64,000 bases of DNA from JAPPFW01 sp965200835. Lineage in GTDB: Bacteria; Actinomycetota; Acidimicrobiia; Spongiisociales; Spongiisociaceae. This document shows, piece after piece, positions 1 to 10,990 of the stretch. How positions within the stretch are numbered: position 1 is the first letter of the stretch; each line of letters starts with the position of its first letter. Location of the stretch: NCBI GenBank assembly GCA_965200835.1, contig OZ241390.1, positions 1,116,001-1,180,000 on the forward strand. Direction: 5' to 3'. A program made the position numbers and the translations under genes. Under the pieces are notes generated by a model that saw nothing but the letters and a program-made list of their open reading frames with translations, was not told where the DNA came from and did no database searches.

Positions 1-1192
1 GCACTACCGAACGGGCCAGGCCCCGGCGAACCGGGTAATGGACCCGCAGGCCCCGCACCGAGACGATCACCGAGCCCGGGCCCTCTCGCGGTCTGTCCTC
101 TTCTTCCGCTTCCCGCACCGGCCACAGTACCGAGGAGGGACCCATGTGATGATGGTGCAGGCAGGCCGACCGGTGTGCCGAGCGTTGAACTTCCACCAGC
201 TCGGGAAGGGAATCCTCGCAACCCTCGGCCACCATCGGGCAGCGCTCGTGGAACGGGCAGCCGTCCAGCTCGTCCGCCACCCGGGGCGGGGATCCGGGGA
301 TCTCGGCCAGGCGCGACACGGCTGGCCGATCGAGCCTGGGTATCGACCTGAGCAGTCCCGAAGTGTATGGGTGGCGAGTAGCCCGGTAGATGTCCGAGGA
401 CTGCCCGATCTCCAGGATCCGCCCGGCATACATCACCGCTACCCGATCGGCGATCTCCGCCACCACTCCCAGGTCATGGGTTATCCACACCACCGCTAGC
501 TGATACTCGTCCTGCAGCTCCCGGACCAGGTCGACGATCTGAGCCTGCACGGTCACATCCAGCGCGGTGGTGGGCTCATCCGCGATCAGCAACTTGGGAT
601 TGCAGGCCAGCGCCATGGCGATCATCGCCCGCTGCCGCATGCCGCCGGAGAACTCGTGTGGATAGTCGGCCACCCTGGTGTCGGCCGACGGGATACCGAC
701 CCTATCCAGCAAGTCGATGGCTTGCTTGCGGGCCTCGGACCTGGTGGCACCCCGATGGATACGCAAGCTCTCCCCGATCTGGCGGCCCACTCGATGGACC
801 GGGTTCAACGAGGACATGGGCTCCTGGAACACCATTGCCACGTCCCGACCCCGGATCCGGCTGAGTCGGCGCCCCGGCATGCCGAGTAGGTCCCGACCCT
901 CCAGCCGGATGGCACCGGACACCACCGCGGGCGGCGAGGGCAGCAGTCCCATGACCGACAGCATCGAAACGCTCTTGCCGGAGCCCGACTCCCCCACCAG
1001 AGCGAAGGTCTCGCTGGGAGCCACCGACAGGCTGATCCCGCTGACGGCCCGTACCGTCTCGGTGGGCAACTCGAACCGCACCGCCAGGTTCTCGATCTCC
1101 AGCAGGCTCGGTCGGGAACCGCCGGTGCCATTTCTACCGGTGGAAAGGTCCCCCGCCGCGTGTTCTTCGGTCAGCAAGCCTTCAGTGCGCAA
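1..1192 (-). CDS. Dipeptide/oligopeptide ABC transporter ATPase, OppD-OppF fusion (3' end outside window)
   Basis: ATPase that powers import of peptides or similar solutes. The minus-strand frame stays open to the window edge. It shows a Walker A motif (GESGSGKS), the Q-loop region (VFQEPMSSLNP), the ABC signature (FSGGMRQR), Walker B (LLIADEPTTALD) and the H-loop (WITHDLG), followed by the OppD/DppD C-terminal cysteine region (GCPFHERCP). After an acidic linker the same frame continues into VIVSVRGLRVHYPVRRG, which looks like the start of an OppF-type second ATPase, so the protein is probably a DF fusion. The start is uncertain: a TTG at 1192 overlaps the stop of the upstream DUF3566 gene. 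The permease partners are not in the window. Confidence 0.82.
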   Translation of the reverse strand, partial: MRTEGLLTEEHAAGDLSTGRNGTGGSRPSLLEIENLAVRFELPTETVRAVSGISLSVAPSETFALVGESGSGKSVSMLSVMGLLPSPPAVVSGAIRLEGRDLLGMPGRRLSRIRGRDVAMVFQEPMSSLNPVHRVGRQIGESLRIHRGATRSEARKQAIDLLDRVGIPSADTRVADYPHEFSGGMRQRAMIAMALACNPKLLIADEPTTALDVTVQAQIVDLVRELQDEYQLAVVWITHDLGVVAEIADRVAVMYAGRILEIGQSSDIYRATRHPYTSGLLRSIPRLDRPAVSRLAEIPGSPPRVADELDGCPFHERCPMVAEGCEDSLPELVEVQRSAHRSACLHHHHMGPSSVLWPVREAEEEDRPREGPGSVIVSVRGLRVHYPVRRGLARSVV

Positions 1193-1643
1193 GAGTGGGA
1201 AGATCGGCCTCGTCGGAGGAAGGGGCCGCCGGGTCGGCTTCGACGAACTCGGCCGGTACCGGAGCGGAGGGCACTTGGAGGATCTCCTCCAGCATCACCA
1301 CTTCCACCCCCCCGACCACGTCCGACGCCAGGTTGTAGAAGACAGCCGCCAGGGTGGAGAGCAGGGTCATCCCTACTCCTACCGCTACCGCGGCATATAT
1401 GGCGACCTGCCGGAACCGCTGGCCATTGTTGAAGAACTCCGCTTCCTCGTCGATCAGGCTGATGAGGGCCAGGAAGTCATCCAGGGCCTCGGGGATCCCC
1501 ACCCTCTGCAGCAGCTGCCAGAAGATCAGCAACCCTATGAGGACCGCCAGGGCTCCGACTAGGTGCAACACCAGGGCCACCTTGAGCACCGTCCAGGGAT
1601 CGAACTTGCGGATGACCCGCCGCACTCGCCGGACGGCCACCAT
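1182..1643 (-). CDS. DUF3566 membrane protein (copy 2)
   Basis: Small actinobacterial membrane protein of the DUF3566 family, whose genes typically follow gyrA; the function is not established. The 153-residue product begins with a basic stretch (RRVRRVIRKFDPWTVLKVAL), where the FDPWTVLK motif is family-typical. Two hydrophobic segments follow, near residues 21-45 and 83-108, and the second ends in the family-like FYNLASDVVGG. The acidic C-terminus is poorly conserved. The ATG start overlaps the stop of the preceding paralogue (TGATG), which suggests translational coupling. It is a divergent tandem duplicate of the neighbouring gene. Confidence 0.8.
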   Translation of the reverse strand: MVAVRRVRRVIRKFDPWTVLKVALVLHLVGALAVLIGLLIFWQLLQRVGIPEALDDFLALISLIDEEAEFFNNGQRFRQVAIYAAVAVGVGMTLLSTLAAVFYNLASDVVGGVEVVMLEEILQVPSAPVPAEFVEADPAAPSSDEADLPTLAH

Positions 1644-2092
1644 CAACGAGCCTCCCGACCGTCCGCGCTCGATCCGGCTTCGGCCACCACGGGAACATGC
1701 TCGTACACGGTGAACTCGATCCCCCCGACCAGCTCGGCCAGCAGGTTGTAGAGAACCGCTCCGAGGGTGAGCACCGCAGTGGCGCCCATCATCCAGGTAC
1801 CCGCCAGAAGTATCACGCCGCGCAGGTACTCGGCACCCGCCTTGAAGACCGTCTCGCCGGGTTCGATGAGAGCCACCCGCTGGGCGGCGGATTCGAAGGC
1901 GGTCATCAACCCCAGCCGGCCGATCACCGCCCAGACGATGACCGACAGAAGGACCACCGACAGGGCAACCAATCCGGTCAGCACGGCCGACACCTTGAGA
2001 ACGGTCCAAGGGTCCACCTTGCGCACGATCCGGCGGACCCGGCGCCGGGTGGTCGCCGACCCGAGTGCCGGGGAGGTGGCAGAGCCGTTCAC
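1643..2092 (-). CDS. DUF3566 membrane protein (copy 1)
   Basis: First of two tandem DUF3566 genes directly downstream of gyrA, 149 residues. The N-terminal basic region runs into KVDPWTVLKVSAVLTGLVAL. Hydrophobic segments lie near residues 30-55 and 93-118, and the conserved LYNLLAELVGGIEF motif follows the second. The start ATG overlaps the gyrA stop (ATGA), so the gene is very likely in the gyrase operon. No catalytic motif is visible. The family call rests on the DPWTVLK and YNL..VGG motifs and on position. Confidence 0.85.
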   Translation of the reverse strand: MNGSATSPALGSATTRRRVRRIVRKVDPWTVLKVSAVLTGLVALSVVLLSVIVWAVIGRLGLMTAFESAAQRVALIEPGETVFKAGAEYLRGVILLAGTWMMGATAVLTLGAVLYNLLAELVGGIEFTVYEHVPVVAEAGSSADGREAR

Positions 2093-4536
2093 TCTCGCTC
2101 CTTGGGCAGCGGGGCGAAGGAGCTGACCCTGGCGCCCTCCGGGAGCTTCATCACCTTGACTCCGGTGGCACCCCTGCTCTGGCAGCTGATGGCATCGGTC
2201 TCCATCCGGATAGCCACCCCTTCGGAGGAGATGACCACCACCTCGCCCGCCTCCGTTACGGCTCGCGCACCCACCAGCTCGCCCCGGCCCTCGACGAATT
2301 TGATGGCCTTCAAGCCCTTACCCCCCCGATTCTGGAGCCTGGGACCGTCCTTGGTGTGCCGCTTGAATTCGTCGACCACGGTGCGCTTCCCGTATCCGCC
2401 TGAGGTGAGTAGCAGTATCTCATCGCCGTCCCTGACCACTTCGGCGCCGACCACCGCATCGTCCGCGTCCAGCGAGATGCCCCGAACCCCCTGGGTGGGC
2501 CGGCCCGCGGGACGCACGTTGTTCTCGGAGAATCGGATGCCCATCCCGTAACGGGTCAACAACAGGATGTCGCTGTTGCCGTCGGTGGCTCGCACCGCCA
2601 CCACTTCATCGCCGGGCGCCAGCCGGATGGCCCGCAACCCGCTGTAACGGCTGTCGTACTCGCGGAAGGCGGTTCGCTTCACCTGCCCCCGCCGCGTGAC
2701 CATGATCATGTACTTGAAGGACTCGTAGTCCCGCGTGTCCACCAGCTCCTCGATGTGCTCATCCGGCTCGAGAGGCAACACCGCCTGGGCGAGTACTCCC
2801 CGAGACGTCCGAGCCTGGCGGGGTATCTCGTGGGACCGCACCCGGTAGACCCGCCCCTGGTTGGTGAAGAACAGCAGGTAGGCGTGGGCAGTGGTATGGA
2901 GGACGTGGGTCAGGTGGTCGTCATCCTGGAGAGCTGCGGCCTTCACCCCCCGGCCGGCCCGACCCTGAGGCCGGTAGGTCCCCGCCTTTACCGACTTCAC
3001 GTAACCCTTCCAAGACACTGTGACGATCAGCTCATCATCGGCTATCAGGTCCTCGAGCGAGAGCTCCGCCTCCGCCGGCAGGATCCGGGTACGGCGGGCA
3101 TCACCATGGGCCTCCCGCACGGCCGTAAGTTCCTCGGCGATGATGCTGCGCCGGCGACCCGGATCGGCCAGGATGGCCCTCAGTTCGCCGATCAACTCCT
3201 GCAGGGCGTTGTACTCCTCCCGCAGCCGCGCGGTCTCGAGTGAGGTGAGCCGGCGCAGGGGCATGTCCAGGATGGCCCGCGCCTGGATCTCGGACAGCGA
3301 GAAGCGATCCATCAGCCGCCCCCGGGCCGATTCGGCATCCGGGCTCCCCCTGATGATCGAGATCACCTCGTCGATGTGGTCGACCGCGATCATCAGCGCC
3401 TCGAGGATGTGCGCCCGAGCCAGCGCCCGAGCCAGCCTGAAACGGGTGCGCCGCTCGATCACCTCCATCTGGTGGTCTAGGAAGTACTGGACCATCTCGG
3501 CCACGTTCAACGTCCTCGGCACTCCGTCCACCAGGGCCACCGCGTTCACCCCGAAGCTCTGCTGAAGCCCGGTGTGCTTGAAGAGCTGGTTCATCACCAC
3601 CTGCGGGTTGGCGTCCTTCTTGAGCTCGATCAGCAGCCGGACGCCGACCCGTGACGACGATTCGTTACGTAGATCCGCGATGCCGGCCACCGTCTTGCGC
3701 TGTACCAGCAGGGCGATCCGCTCCATGACCCGATCCTGGCTGACTTGGTAGGGCAGCTCGGTCACGACGATGGCGGTGCGGCCCTTGCGGGTCTGCTCGA
3801 TATCGGTGACCGCCCGCATCTTGACGGCACCGCGACCCGACACGAGGGCTTGGCGGACTTCCCGGGTACCGATCACGTACCCGCCGGTGGGAAAGTCCGG
3901 GCCCTTCACGATGGACAGGTACTCCTCCGGTCCGGCGTCGGGATGGTCGAGACCGAACAGGCAGGCCTCCACGATCTCACCGAGGTTGTGTGGTGGGATG
4001 TTGGTGGCCATGCCAACCGCGATCCCCTGGCACCCGTTCACCAGCAGGTTGGGGAACCTGGCCGGCAGCACCGCCGGCTCCGACTCCGACCCGTCGAAGT
4101 TGTCGTTGAAGTCGACCGTATCCTCGTCGATCCCATCGAGCAGGATGGACGCCAGCTCGGCCAGCCGGCACTCCGTGTAGCGCATGGCGGCAGGCGGATC
4201 GTCGGTGGTGCCGAAGTTGCCCTGGGGATGGATCAACGGGTAGCGGAGGGAGAACGACTGGCCCATTCGGACCAGCGCGTCGTATATGGAGTCATTGGAG
4301 TGCGGGTGGTACTTGCCGATCACCTCCCCCACCACCGTGGCCGACTTCCGGTGGGAGCTCCGCGGCCGCACCCCCATGTCGTCCATCGCGTAGATGATCC
4401 GCCGCTGCACGGGTTTCAAGCCGTCCCGCACATCCGGGAGGGCTCGGGAGACGATCACCGACATGGCATATTCCACGAAGGACGTGGCCATCTCGTCCTC
4501 TATGTCGATGATGCGGGTGCGCGGTAGCTCGGTCAC
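2089..4536 (-). CDS. gyrA: DNA gyrase subunit A
   Basis: Breakage-reunion subunit of type IIA topoisomerase, which introduces negative supercoils together with GyrB. The winged-helix region is followed by the catalytic tyrosine in AAMRYTECRL. A degenerate GyrA box (RPQGRAGRG) and beta-pinwheel repeats form the C-terminal domain. The quinolone-resistance region reads YHPHSNDSIYD instead of the usual YHPHGD(S/Q)..YD. I chose GTG at 4536 because a GAGG motif precedes it at good spacing and it clears the gyrB stop; an ATG at 4578 would overlap gyrB. About 815 residues, normal for the family. Confidence 0.97.
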   Translation of the reverse strand: MTELPRTRIIDIEDEMATSFVEYAMSVIVSRALPDVRDGLKPVQRRIIYAMDDMGVRPRSSHRKSATVVGEVIGKYHPHSNDSIYDALVRMGQSFSLRYPLIHPQGNFGTTDDPPAAMRYTECRLAELASILLDGIDEDTVDFNDNFDGSESEPAVLPARFPNLLVNGCQGIAVGMATNIPPHNLGEIVEACLFGLDHPDAGPEEYLSIVKGPDFPTGGYVIGTREVRQALVSGRGAVKMRAVTDIEQTRKGRTAIVVTELPYQVSQDRVMERIALLVQRKTVAGIADLRNESSSRVGVRLLIELKKDANPQVVMNQLFKHTGLQQSFGVNAVALVDGVPRTLNVAEMVQYFLDHQMEVIERRTRFRLARALARAHILEALMIAVDHIDEVISIIRGSPDAESARGRLMDRFSLSEIQARAILDMPLRRLTSLETARLREEYNALQELIGELRAILADPGRRRSIIAEELTAVREAHGDARRTRILPAEAELSLEDLIADDELIVTVSWKGYVKSVKAGTYRPQGRAGRGVKAAALQDDDHLTHVLHTTAHAYLLFFTNQGRVYRVRSHEIPRQARTSRGVLAQAVLPLEPDEHIEELVDTRDYESFKYMIMVTRRGQVKRTAFREYDSRYSGLRAIRLAPGDEVVAVRATDGNSDILLLTRYGMGIRFSENNVRPAGRPTQGVRGISLDADDAVVGAEVVRDGDEILLLTSGGYGKRTVVDEFKRHTKDGPRLQNRGGKGLKAIKFVEGRGELVGARAVTEAGEVVVISSEGVAIRMETDAISCQSRGATGVKVMKLPEGARVSSFAPLPKERE

Positions 4537-4552
4537 CGGTGGCCCTCGGTGT

Positions 4553-6460
<1,908 letters not shown>

Positions 6461-6673
6461 AGCTCACACCCGCCCTCGCTATCGCGCTCTGGAGGTCGCA
6501 CCAGCCCTTCCCGTGGTGGTCGTACGGCGCGACGCCACCGTAAGTTCCTGTCCGATAGCACTCCGCCCTCGACCTATTCTATCCAACGGGGCGGTACCAT
6601 CCAACGTTCCCCCGAACCGCGGCGCTACCCAGCCGACCCGTCCCACCTGGGCCTTAGCCGTGGGTGAGGTCCG
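6461..6673. other. Intergenic spacer dciA-gyrB
   Basis: A 213-base spacer between the DciA-like gene and gyrB. I see no convincing open frame or RNA gene. It is the natural place for a gyrBA promoter on the minus strand, but no strong -35/-10 pair stands out. Confidence 0.4.
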
Positions 6674-7108
6674 TCACCAGCTCCTGGCCACCCCACGTGG
6701 GCCGACTACCCGCACCCTGGTCACGAATCCGGAACCGAAGCGTTGCTCGATCCTTCTGACCAGCGGTTCCGCGTCGTGCCGCAGCCACCTGACGATCCTC
6801 CGGTCAGCCGCCTCCACCAACAGTTCACCATGTTTTACCACGATAGGTGACGCTAGCGAAGCCCATTGGGAACCAGCGACGTCCGACCAGGCTTCGAACA
6901 GTTGCCCCAGCAGCTCGAGCGGAGGCAGACCCAGACCTCCGATGATCGCCCCCAGGCCGTCCGCTACCGGCACCAGGCCGTCCGGTTCGTGATCGTCCTC
7001 CTGGCCGTCCTCCCAGATCAGGCGCAGGACCCGGGCCGCCGCCTGGTCGTCCAGCTCGGACAGCACGGCCTCCAGCTCCCCAATCCTTCCATCCGGGCTC
7101 ACTGCCAT
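6674..7108 (-). CDS. DUF721/DciA-like protein, putative replicative helicase loader
   Basis: DUF721 (DciA) proteins help load the replicative helicase in bacteria without DnaC or DnaI, and commonly lie between recF and gyrB in actinobacteria. The roughly 144-residue product has the family-like core LFEAWSDVAGSQWASLASPIVVKHGELLVEA and later RWLRHDAEPLVRRIEQRFG. The start overlaps the recF stop. ATG 7108 has AAGGA upstream; GTG 7102 is a GTGA-overlap alternative. The N-terminal 60 residues are poorly conserved and acidic. Confidence 0.82.
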   Translation of the reverse strand: MAVSPDGRIGELEAVLSELDDQAAARVLRLIWEDGQEDDHEPDGLVPVADGLGAIIGGLGLPPLELLGQLFEAWSDVAGSQWASLASPIVVKHGELLVEAADRRIVRWLRHDAEPLVRRIEQRFGSGFVTRVRVVGPRGVARSW

Positions 7109-8190
7109 GCTCCGTCCTTCAGGTGCCAGGTACGGCCTTCGAACGGAAGGTGTTCCGCCCTCGCTGTGGTGATGAAGGCCTGGCCGGACGGAAGGCACCG
7201 AGCGAGGGCCGTAGCACGCCGACCATCCAGTTCGGAGAACACATCGTCCAGCAGCAATAGGGGACTCTCGCCCGTGACCGCCCGGATCGCCTGGTGGGCG
7301 GCCAGCCGCAGAGCGAGCGTCAGGGTGCGCTGCTCCCCCTGGCTGGCGGTCATGCGGGCGTCCCTCTCATCAAGCAGTATTACCACGTCATCCCGGTGCG
7401 GTCCGACAGTGGACAGGCGCCGGTCGAGGTCCACGGAGCGGGCCTCCCCCAGTGCTCGCCGCAGGCTATCCGCCCAACCTTCCAACCCCTCGGCCTGGTC
7501 GGCCCCCCAGACCGACCGGTACACGATGGACACCGCAGTGGCCTCCGCAGCCAGGTTCCGGTAGTAATCACTCACGTCGGTGGCGATGGCCTCGATGGTT
7601 GCGCTACGTCGAGCCATCATCCGTGCCCCGGCCAGGGCCAGCCGGTCGTCCCACACCTCCAGGGACACCGGATCCACCCGGCGGCCCATCTGTTTCAGGA
7701 GCCTGTTACGTTGCCGGACCGTCCGCTCGTACTCTCGCTGGTCGCTATAGGCACCTGGCCAGAGCTGGACCGCGATCGAATCGAGCAGCTCGCGCCGGTA
7801 GCCAGGCCCTCGCTTGACAAGGTCCAGGTCATCGGGCAGGAATACGACGCACCGTACCTTGCCGAGCAGATCCGCCGCCCTCCCGAGACGAGCCCGGTTC
7901 ATCAGTGTCCGCCTCCGGCCAACCCTCGCCAGCTCCAGCTCGATGAGCGTCGAACCCGACCCAGCGACCACCTCGCCCCTCACCACGGCCCGCTCGCTTC
8001 CCGCTTCGATCAGCACACCGTCGGGTGCCTTGCGAAAGGAACGGAGGGTCGACAGGTAACCGATACTCTCCAGCAGGTTGGTCTTGCCTGCCGCGTTCCT
8101 GCCCACCAGCACGTTGACACCGTCGGCCGGCTCCCAACGCAAGCTGCCATAGTTGCGGAAGTTCACCAGCTCGATCCACGAGAGCCACAT
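7099..8190 (-). CDS. recF: DNA replication and repair protein RecF
   Basis: SMC-like ATPase that binds single-strand gaps and helps load RecA. The N-terminal Walker A motif (GRNAAGKTNLLE, residues about 30-41) follows the typical LVNFRNYGSL opening. The late signature (SQGEQRTLTLALRLA) and Walker B (LLLLDDVFSELD) form the second ATPase half. At 363 residues it is of normal length. It lies between dnaN and the DciA-like gene, as in most actinobacteria. Confidence 0.96.
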   Translation of the reverse strand: MWLSWIELVNFRNYGSLRWEPADGVNVLVGRNAAGKTNLLESIGYLSTLRSFRKAPDGVLIEAGSERAVVRGEVVAGSGSTLIELELARVGRRRTLMNRARLGRAADLLGKVRCVVFLPDDLDLVKRGPGYRRELLDSIAVQLWPGAYSDQREYERTVRQRNRLLKQMGRRVDPVSLEVWDDRLALAGARMMARRSATIEAIATDVSDYYRNLAAEATAVSIVYRSVWGADQAEGLEGWADSLRRALGEARSVDLDRRLSTVGPHRDDVVILLDERDARMTASQGEQRTLTLALRLAAHQAIRAVTGESPLLLLDDVFSELDGRRATALARCLPSGQAFITTARAEHLPFEGRTWHLKDGAWQ

Positions 8191-8321
8191 GCCGGGCGTC
8201 GTCTATCGCCTTGGCAGTGTGCTGTCGGTCGACCGAACTGCCCCCTGGCCACGCCCGATCATCCCTACTACCTCGGCTTCGGTGGTGAGGGCCAGCAGCC
8301 ACCCCCGCCCGTGCCGGTAAC

Positions 8322-9422
8322 TCAGACTCGCACCGGCATCAACAGGTAGAGGAAGTCGTCATGGCCCTCCGCCCGGATGACGCTGGGCTTGAAGCTGCTC
8401 TCCACCTCCAGCCTCACCTCATCACCCTGCAGGGCCGACACACCGTCCGTCAGGTAGCGGGAGTTGAAGGCTATATCCACCTCGGCTTCCTCACCCCGGA
8501 AGTCGCCTTCGATGACCTCAGACTCCCCGCCCACGTCCCGGCGGCTCACCGATAGATTCACCCCGTCGGCGGTGAGCTTCAACCGTACGGGAATATGATC
8601 CTCCGCCACCAGCGATGCCCGGCCGAGCGCCTCGAGCAGGCGGTCCTTCTTGAGCACCACCCGGAACGGGCACTCGCTCGGCTTCCGGTCGGGGAGCAAC
8701 TGGCGGTAGTTGGGGAAGCTACCTTCGATCAAGCGGATACTCAGAGAACCTCGCTCGGAACCGAACACCACCTCTCGCTCCCGGACCGCCACCCGGACTT
8801 TGGCGGCCGAGACGGTCCGGGCCAGCTCGCGAAAGCCCTTGGCCGGAACCAGGCCCGAGCCGTTGAGCTCGGTACCGACCAGGTCACGCACCGCCAAGCG
8901 GTAACTGTCGGTCGACACCAAGCGAACCCCTTGCTCGCCACTCTCGATCAGGATCCCGGTCAGTATCGGCCGGGCCGAGTCCCCGGACGCCGCCAGGCCG
9001 ACCTGTGCCACGGCCTCCACCAGCATCTGTCCCTCTACTTCGACCGCGTCCGACAGGTCTGGATCGGCCAGCTCCGGATAGTCATCGAGGGACATCTCCC
9101 GGATGGTGAATCTCGGTCCGTTTCCTGACAGCTCGACCTCACCCTTGTCCGATCGGATAGTCACCGCGCCCTCCGGCATCCGCCGGACCGCATCGGTCAT
9201 GAGACGGCCGGGCACTACGAAACTACCTTCCTCCATCACCTGAACCTGCACAGCTGTCCTGACCGTGACCTCGGTGTCACTTCCAGTCACGCGGAGCTCA
9301 CCGCCGACTGCCTCGCATCGAACACCCTGGAGGATGGGTAGCGACGTCTTGACACCTACCGCCCGTTTCGCGCGAGTGAAGGCATCAGCCAGTTCATCGC
9401 GGTCAGATCGGATATGCACCAC
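8322..9422 (-). CDS. dnaN: DNA polymerase III beta sliding clamp
   Basis: Ring-shaped processivity factor of the replicative polymerase. The 366-residue product matches the family's usual length and begins HIRSDRDELADAFTRAKRAVG. Three clamp domains follow, ending in the typical C-terminal PVRV after LYLLMP. GTG at 9422 was chosen because AGGA lies eight bases upstream. An ATG 195 bases further upstream would add a low-complexity leader with no family similarity that overlaps the dnaA end, so it is rejected. Confidence 0.96.
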   Translation of the reverse strand: MVHIRSDRDELADAFTRAKRAVGVKTSLPILQGVRCEAVGGELRVTGSDTEVTVRTAVQVQVMEEGSFVVPGRLMTDAVRRMPEGAVTIRSDKGEVELSGNGPRFTIREMSLDDYPELADPDLSDAVEVEGQMLVEAVAQVGLAASGDSARPILTGILIESGEQGVRLVSTDSYRLAVRDLVGTELNGSGLVPAKGFRELARTVSAAKVRVAVREREVVFGSERGSLSIRLIEGSFPNYRQLLPDRKPSECPFRVVLKKDRLLEALGRASLVAEDHIPVRLKLTADGVNLSVSRRDVGGESEVIEGDFRGEEAEVDIAFNSRYLTDGVSALQGDEVRLEVESSFKPSVIRAEGHDDFLYLLMPVRV

Positions 9423-9613
9423 TTGTCGGGTCCTTTCTCGACTGCTTGTCTTCTCTATTGATCTTTTCGCGGTAGTAGTAGGGCCTGTGGAAAGTGGATA
9501 AACCGGCGTTTGCCCAGGTAGGAGCCCTTTCGCTACTGCGGATGGTTGTGGAGATTCGGTGGCCGGATGGGACTCATCGTCGTTCCGATCCGGCTCCCTG
9601 TGGAAAACCCGCT
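9423..9613. other. dnaA-dnaN spacer with DnaA-box-like sites; candidate origin part
   Basis: This 191-base spacer holds several DnaA-box-like 9-mers, read on the minus strand: TTTTCCACA at 9599-9607, TTATCCACT at 9493-9501, and weaker CTTTCCACA at 9486-9494 and ATCTCCACA at 9547-9555. A locally AT-richer segment lies near 9440-9480. In many actinobacteria oriC lies between dnaA and dnaN, so this is a reasonable candidate. The spacer is short for an actinobacterial oriC. Confidence 0.55.
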
Positions 9614-10990
9614 TCATCCTGCCCCCAGCTCTTCCCTTAGCTGGGTGATCCGGCGAGCCATCGCTGGGTCCGATTGCATCAGCTTGGTGACCTTATTGAC
9701 GGCGTGGCTGGCGGTCGAGTGATCGCGGCCCCCGAAAAGCTTCCCGATCTTTTGGAGGGATAGGTCGGTCAGGCTCCGGCACAGGTACATAGCGACGTGG
9801 CGGGCCTTCACGGTCGGTCCGCGGCGGCTCGGTCCCTCCAGATCGGACACCGATAGGCCGTAGGAGGCGGCCGTGAGGGCGACGATCTCGGGTCCGGTGG
9901 GAGGCCTCCCGGAGGTAGTGGGGATCAGGTCGCGAAGCTGATCTCGAGCGAGGTCCAGCGTGATGGGCTGGTTGGTGAATCCCGCGTAGGCCGTCACCCG
10001 GGTAAGAGCACCCTCCAACTCTCTGATGTTGTCGGTTATGTGGTGAGCTATGAGGTCGATCACCTCTGGCGGCACCGGGCTCGGGGCATACTCTGCATTT
10101 CGCCGGAGGATGGCGAGGCGGGTCTCCACGGGAGGAGGGTGGAGGTCGGCCACCAAGCCCCACTGGATGCGCGATATGAGACGGTCCTCCATACCGAGGT
10201 CCTTCGCGGGACGGTCGCACGACAGCACGATCTGCTTGTCCAGGTCATGCAGCGTATTGAAGGTGTGGAAGACCTCCTCCAGGACCTGTTCCTTCCCCTC
10301 GAAGAATTGGATGTCGTCGAGGAGGAGCACATCGATGCTGCGGTAGCGCTGCTTGAAGAGGTCCATCTGCTTACGCCGGATGCCGTTGATGAACTCGTTG
10401 AAGAAGTTCTCGGAGTTGGTATAGCGAACCGCGGAGTCAGGTCGCAGGGAATGGATGCGGTGGCCGATGGCGTGGAGCAGGTGGGTCTTCCCTAGCCCGG
10501 CCCGACCGAAGAGGAACAGCGGATTGTACTGCTGGCCGGGATACTCCGATACCGCCTTAGCCGACGCTAGGGCTAGCTCGTTGGATGGGCCGGCCACGAA
10601 CATGTCGAAGCGGTACTTCCACTCGAAGCGGGAAGAATCCCCGGCCGTCGCGTCCGGGCTGGGTCCCGCCGGGCGCGGGTGGGCATCGGTGGGGCTGGCG
10701 GGCAAGGCGGCAGGCGCCGATGAATCCATGAGGGTCGGAGTACCGACCGTGTACTCGACTACCACTCCGTCCCCCAGATGATCGAACGCCAGCGACTCGA
10801 TCAAGTCTCGGTAGCGACTCTGCACCCACTGGAGATGGAAGTCGGAGGGCAGCACCACTCGCAGGGTGTGTTTCTCTATCTCGAGCCCGACCTCCGAGAA
10901 CCACCTCACCCACCTGCCGGGGGGGACGATCGATCTCAGGTTGTTCTTCAGGAACTCGGCGTTGTGCGCAACCGTATCTGCCTCTACCAC
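9614..10990 (-). CDS. dnaA: Chromosomal replication initiator DnaA
   Basis: AAA+ initiator that binds DnaA boxes and opens oriC. The 458-residue product has domain I (residues about 1-85), a proline-rich linker, and an AAA+ core with Walker A (GRAGLGKTHLLHAIG) and Walker B (VLLLDDIQFF). The C-terminal DNA-binding domain carries the signature GRDHSTASHAVNKV, where the usual form is RDHTTV.HA. The GTG start at 10990 is preceded by AGGAG at short spacing. It is transcribed away from rpmH. Confidence 0.97.
   Translation of the reverse strand: MVEADTVAHNAEFLKNNLRSIVPPGRWVRWFSEVGLEIEKHTLRVVLPSDFHLQWVQSRYRDLIESLAFDHLGDGVVVEYTVGTPTLMDSSAPAALPASPTDAHPRPAGPSPDATAGDSSRFEWKYRFDMFVAGPSNELALASAKAVSEYPGQQYNPLFLFGRAGLGKTHLLHAIGHRIHSLRPDSAVRYTNSENFFNEFINGIRRKQMDLFKQRYRSIDVLLLDDIQFFEGKEQVLEEVFHTFNTLHDLDKQIVLSCDRPAKDLGMEDRLISRIQWGLVADLHPPPVETRLAILRRNAEYAPSPVPPEVIDLIAHHITDNIRELEGALTRVTAYAGFTNQPITLDLARDQLRDLIPTTSGRPPTGPEIVALTAASYGLSVSDLEGPSRRGPTVKARHVAMYLCRSLTDLSLQKIGKLFGGRDHSTASHAVNKVTKLMQSDPAMARRITQLREELGAG

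Noticed and set aside
1182..2009. Long minus-strand frame giving a 275-residue DUF3566 protein
   Set aside because: Its first half only mirrors the neighbouring DUF3566 gene in another frame; the true start is ATG 1643.
9423..9617. 65-residue N-terminal extension of dnaN
   Set aside because: It has no clamp-family similarity and lies in the probable origin spacer; GTG 9422 with AGGA fits better.
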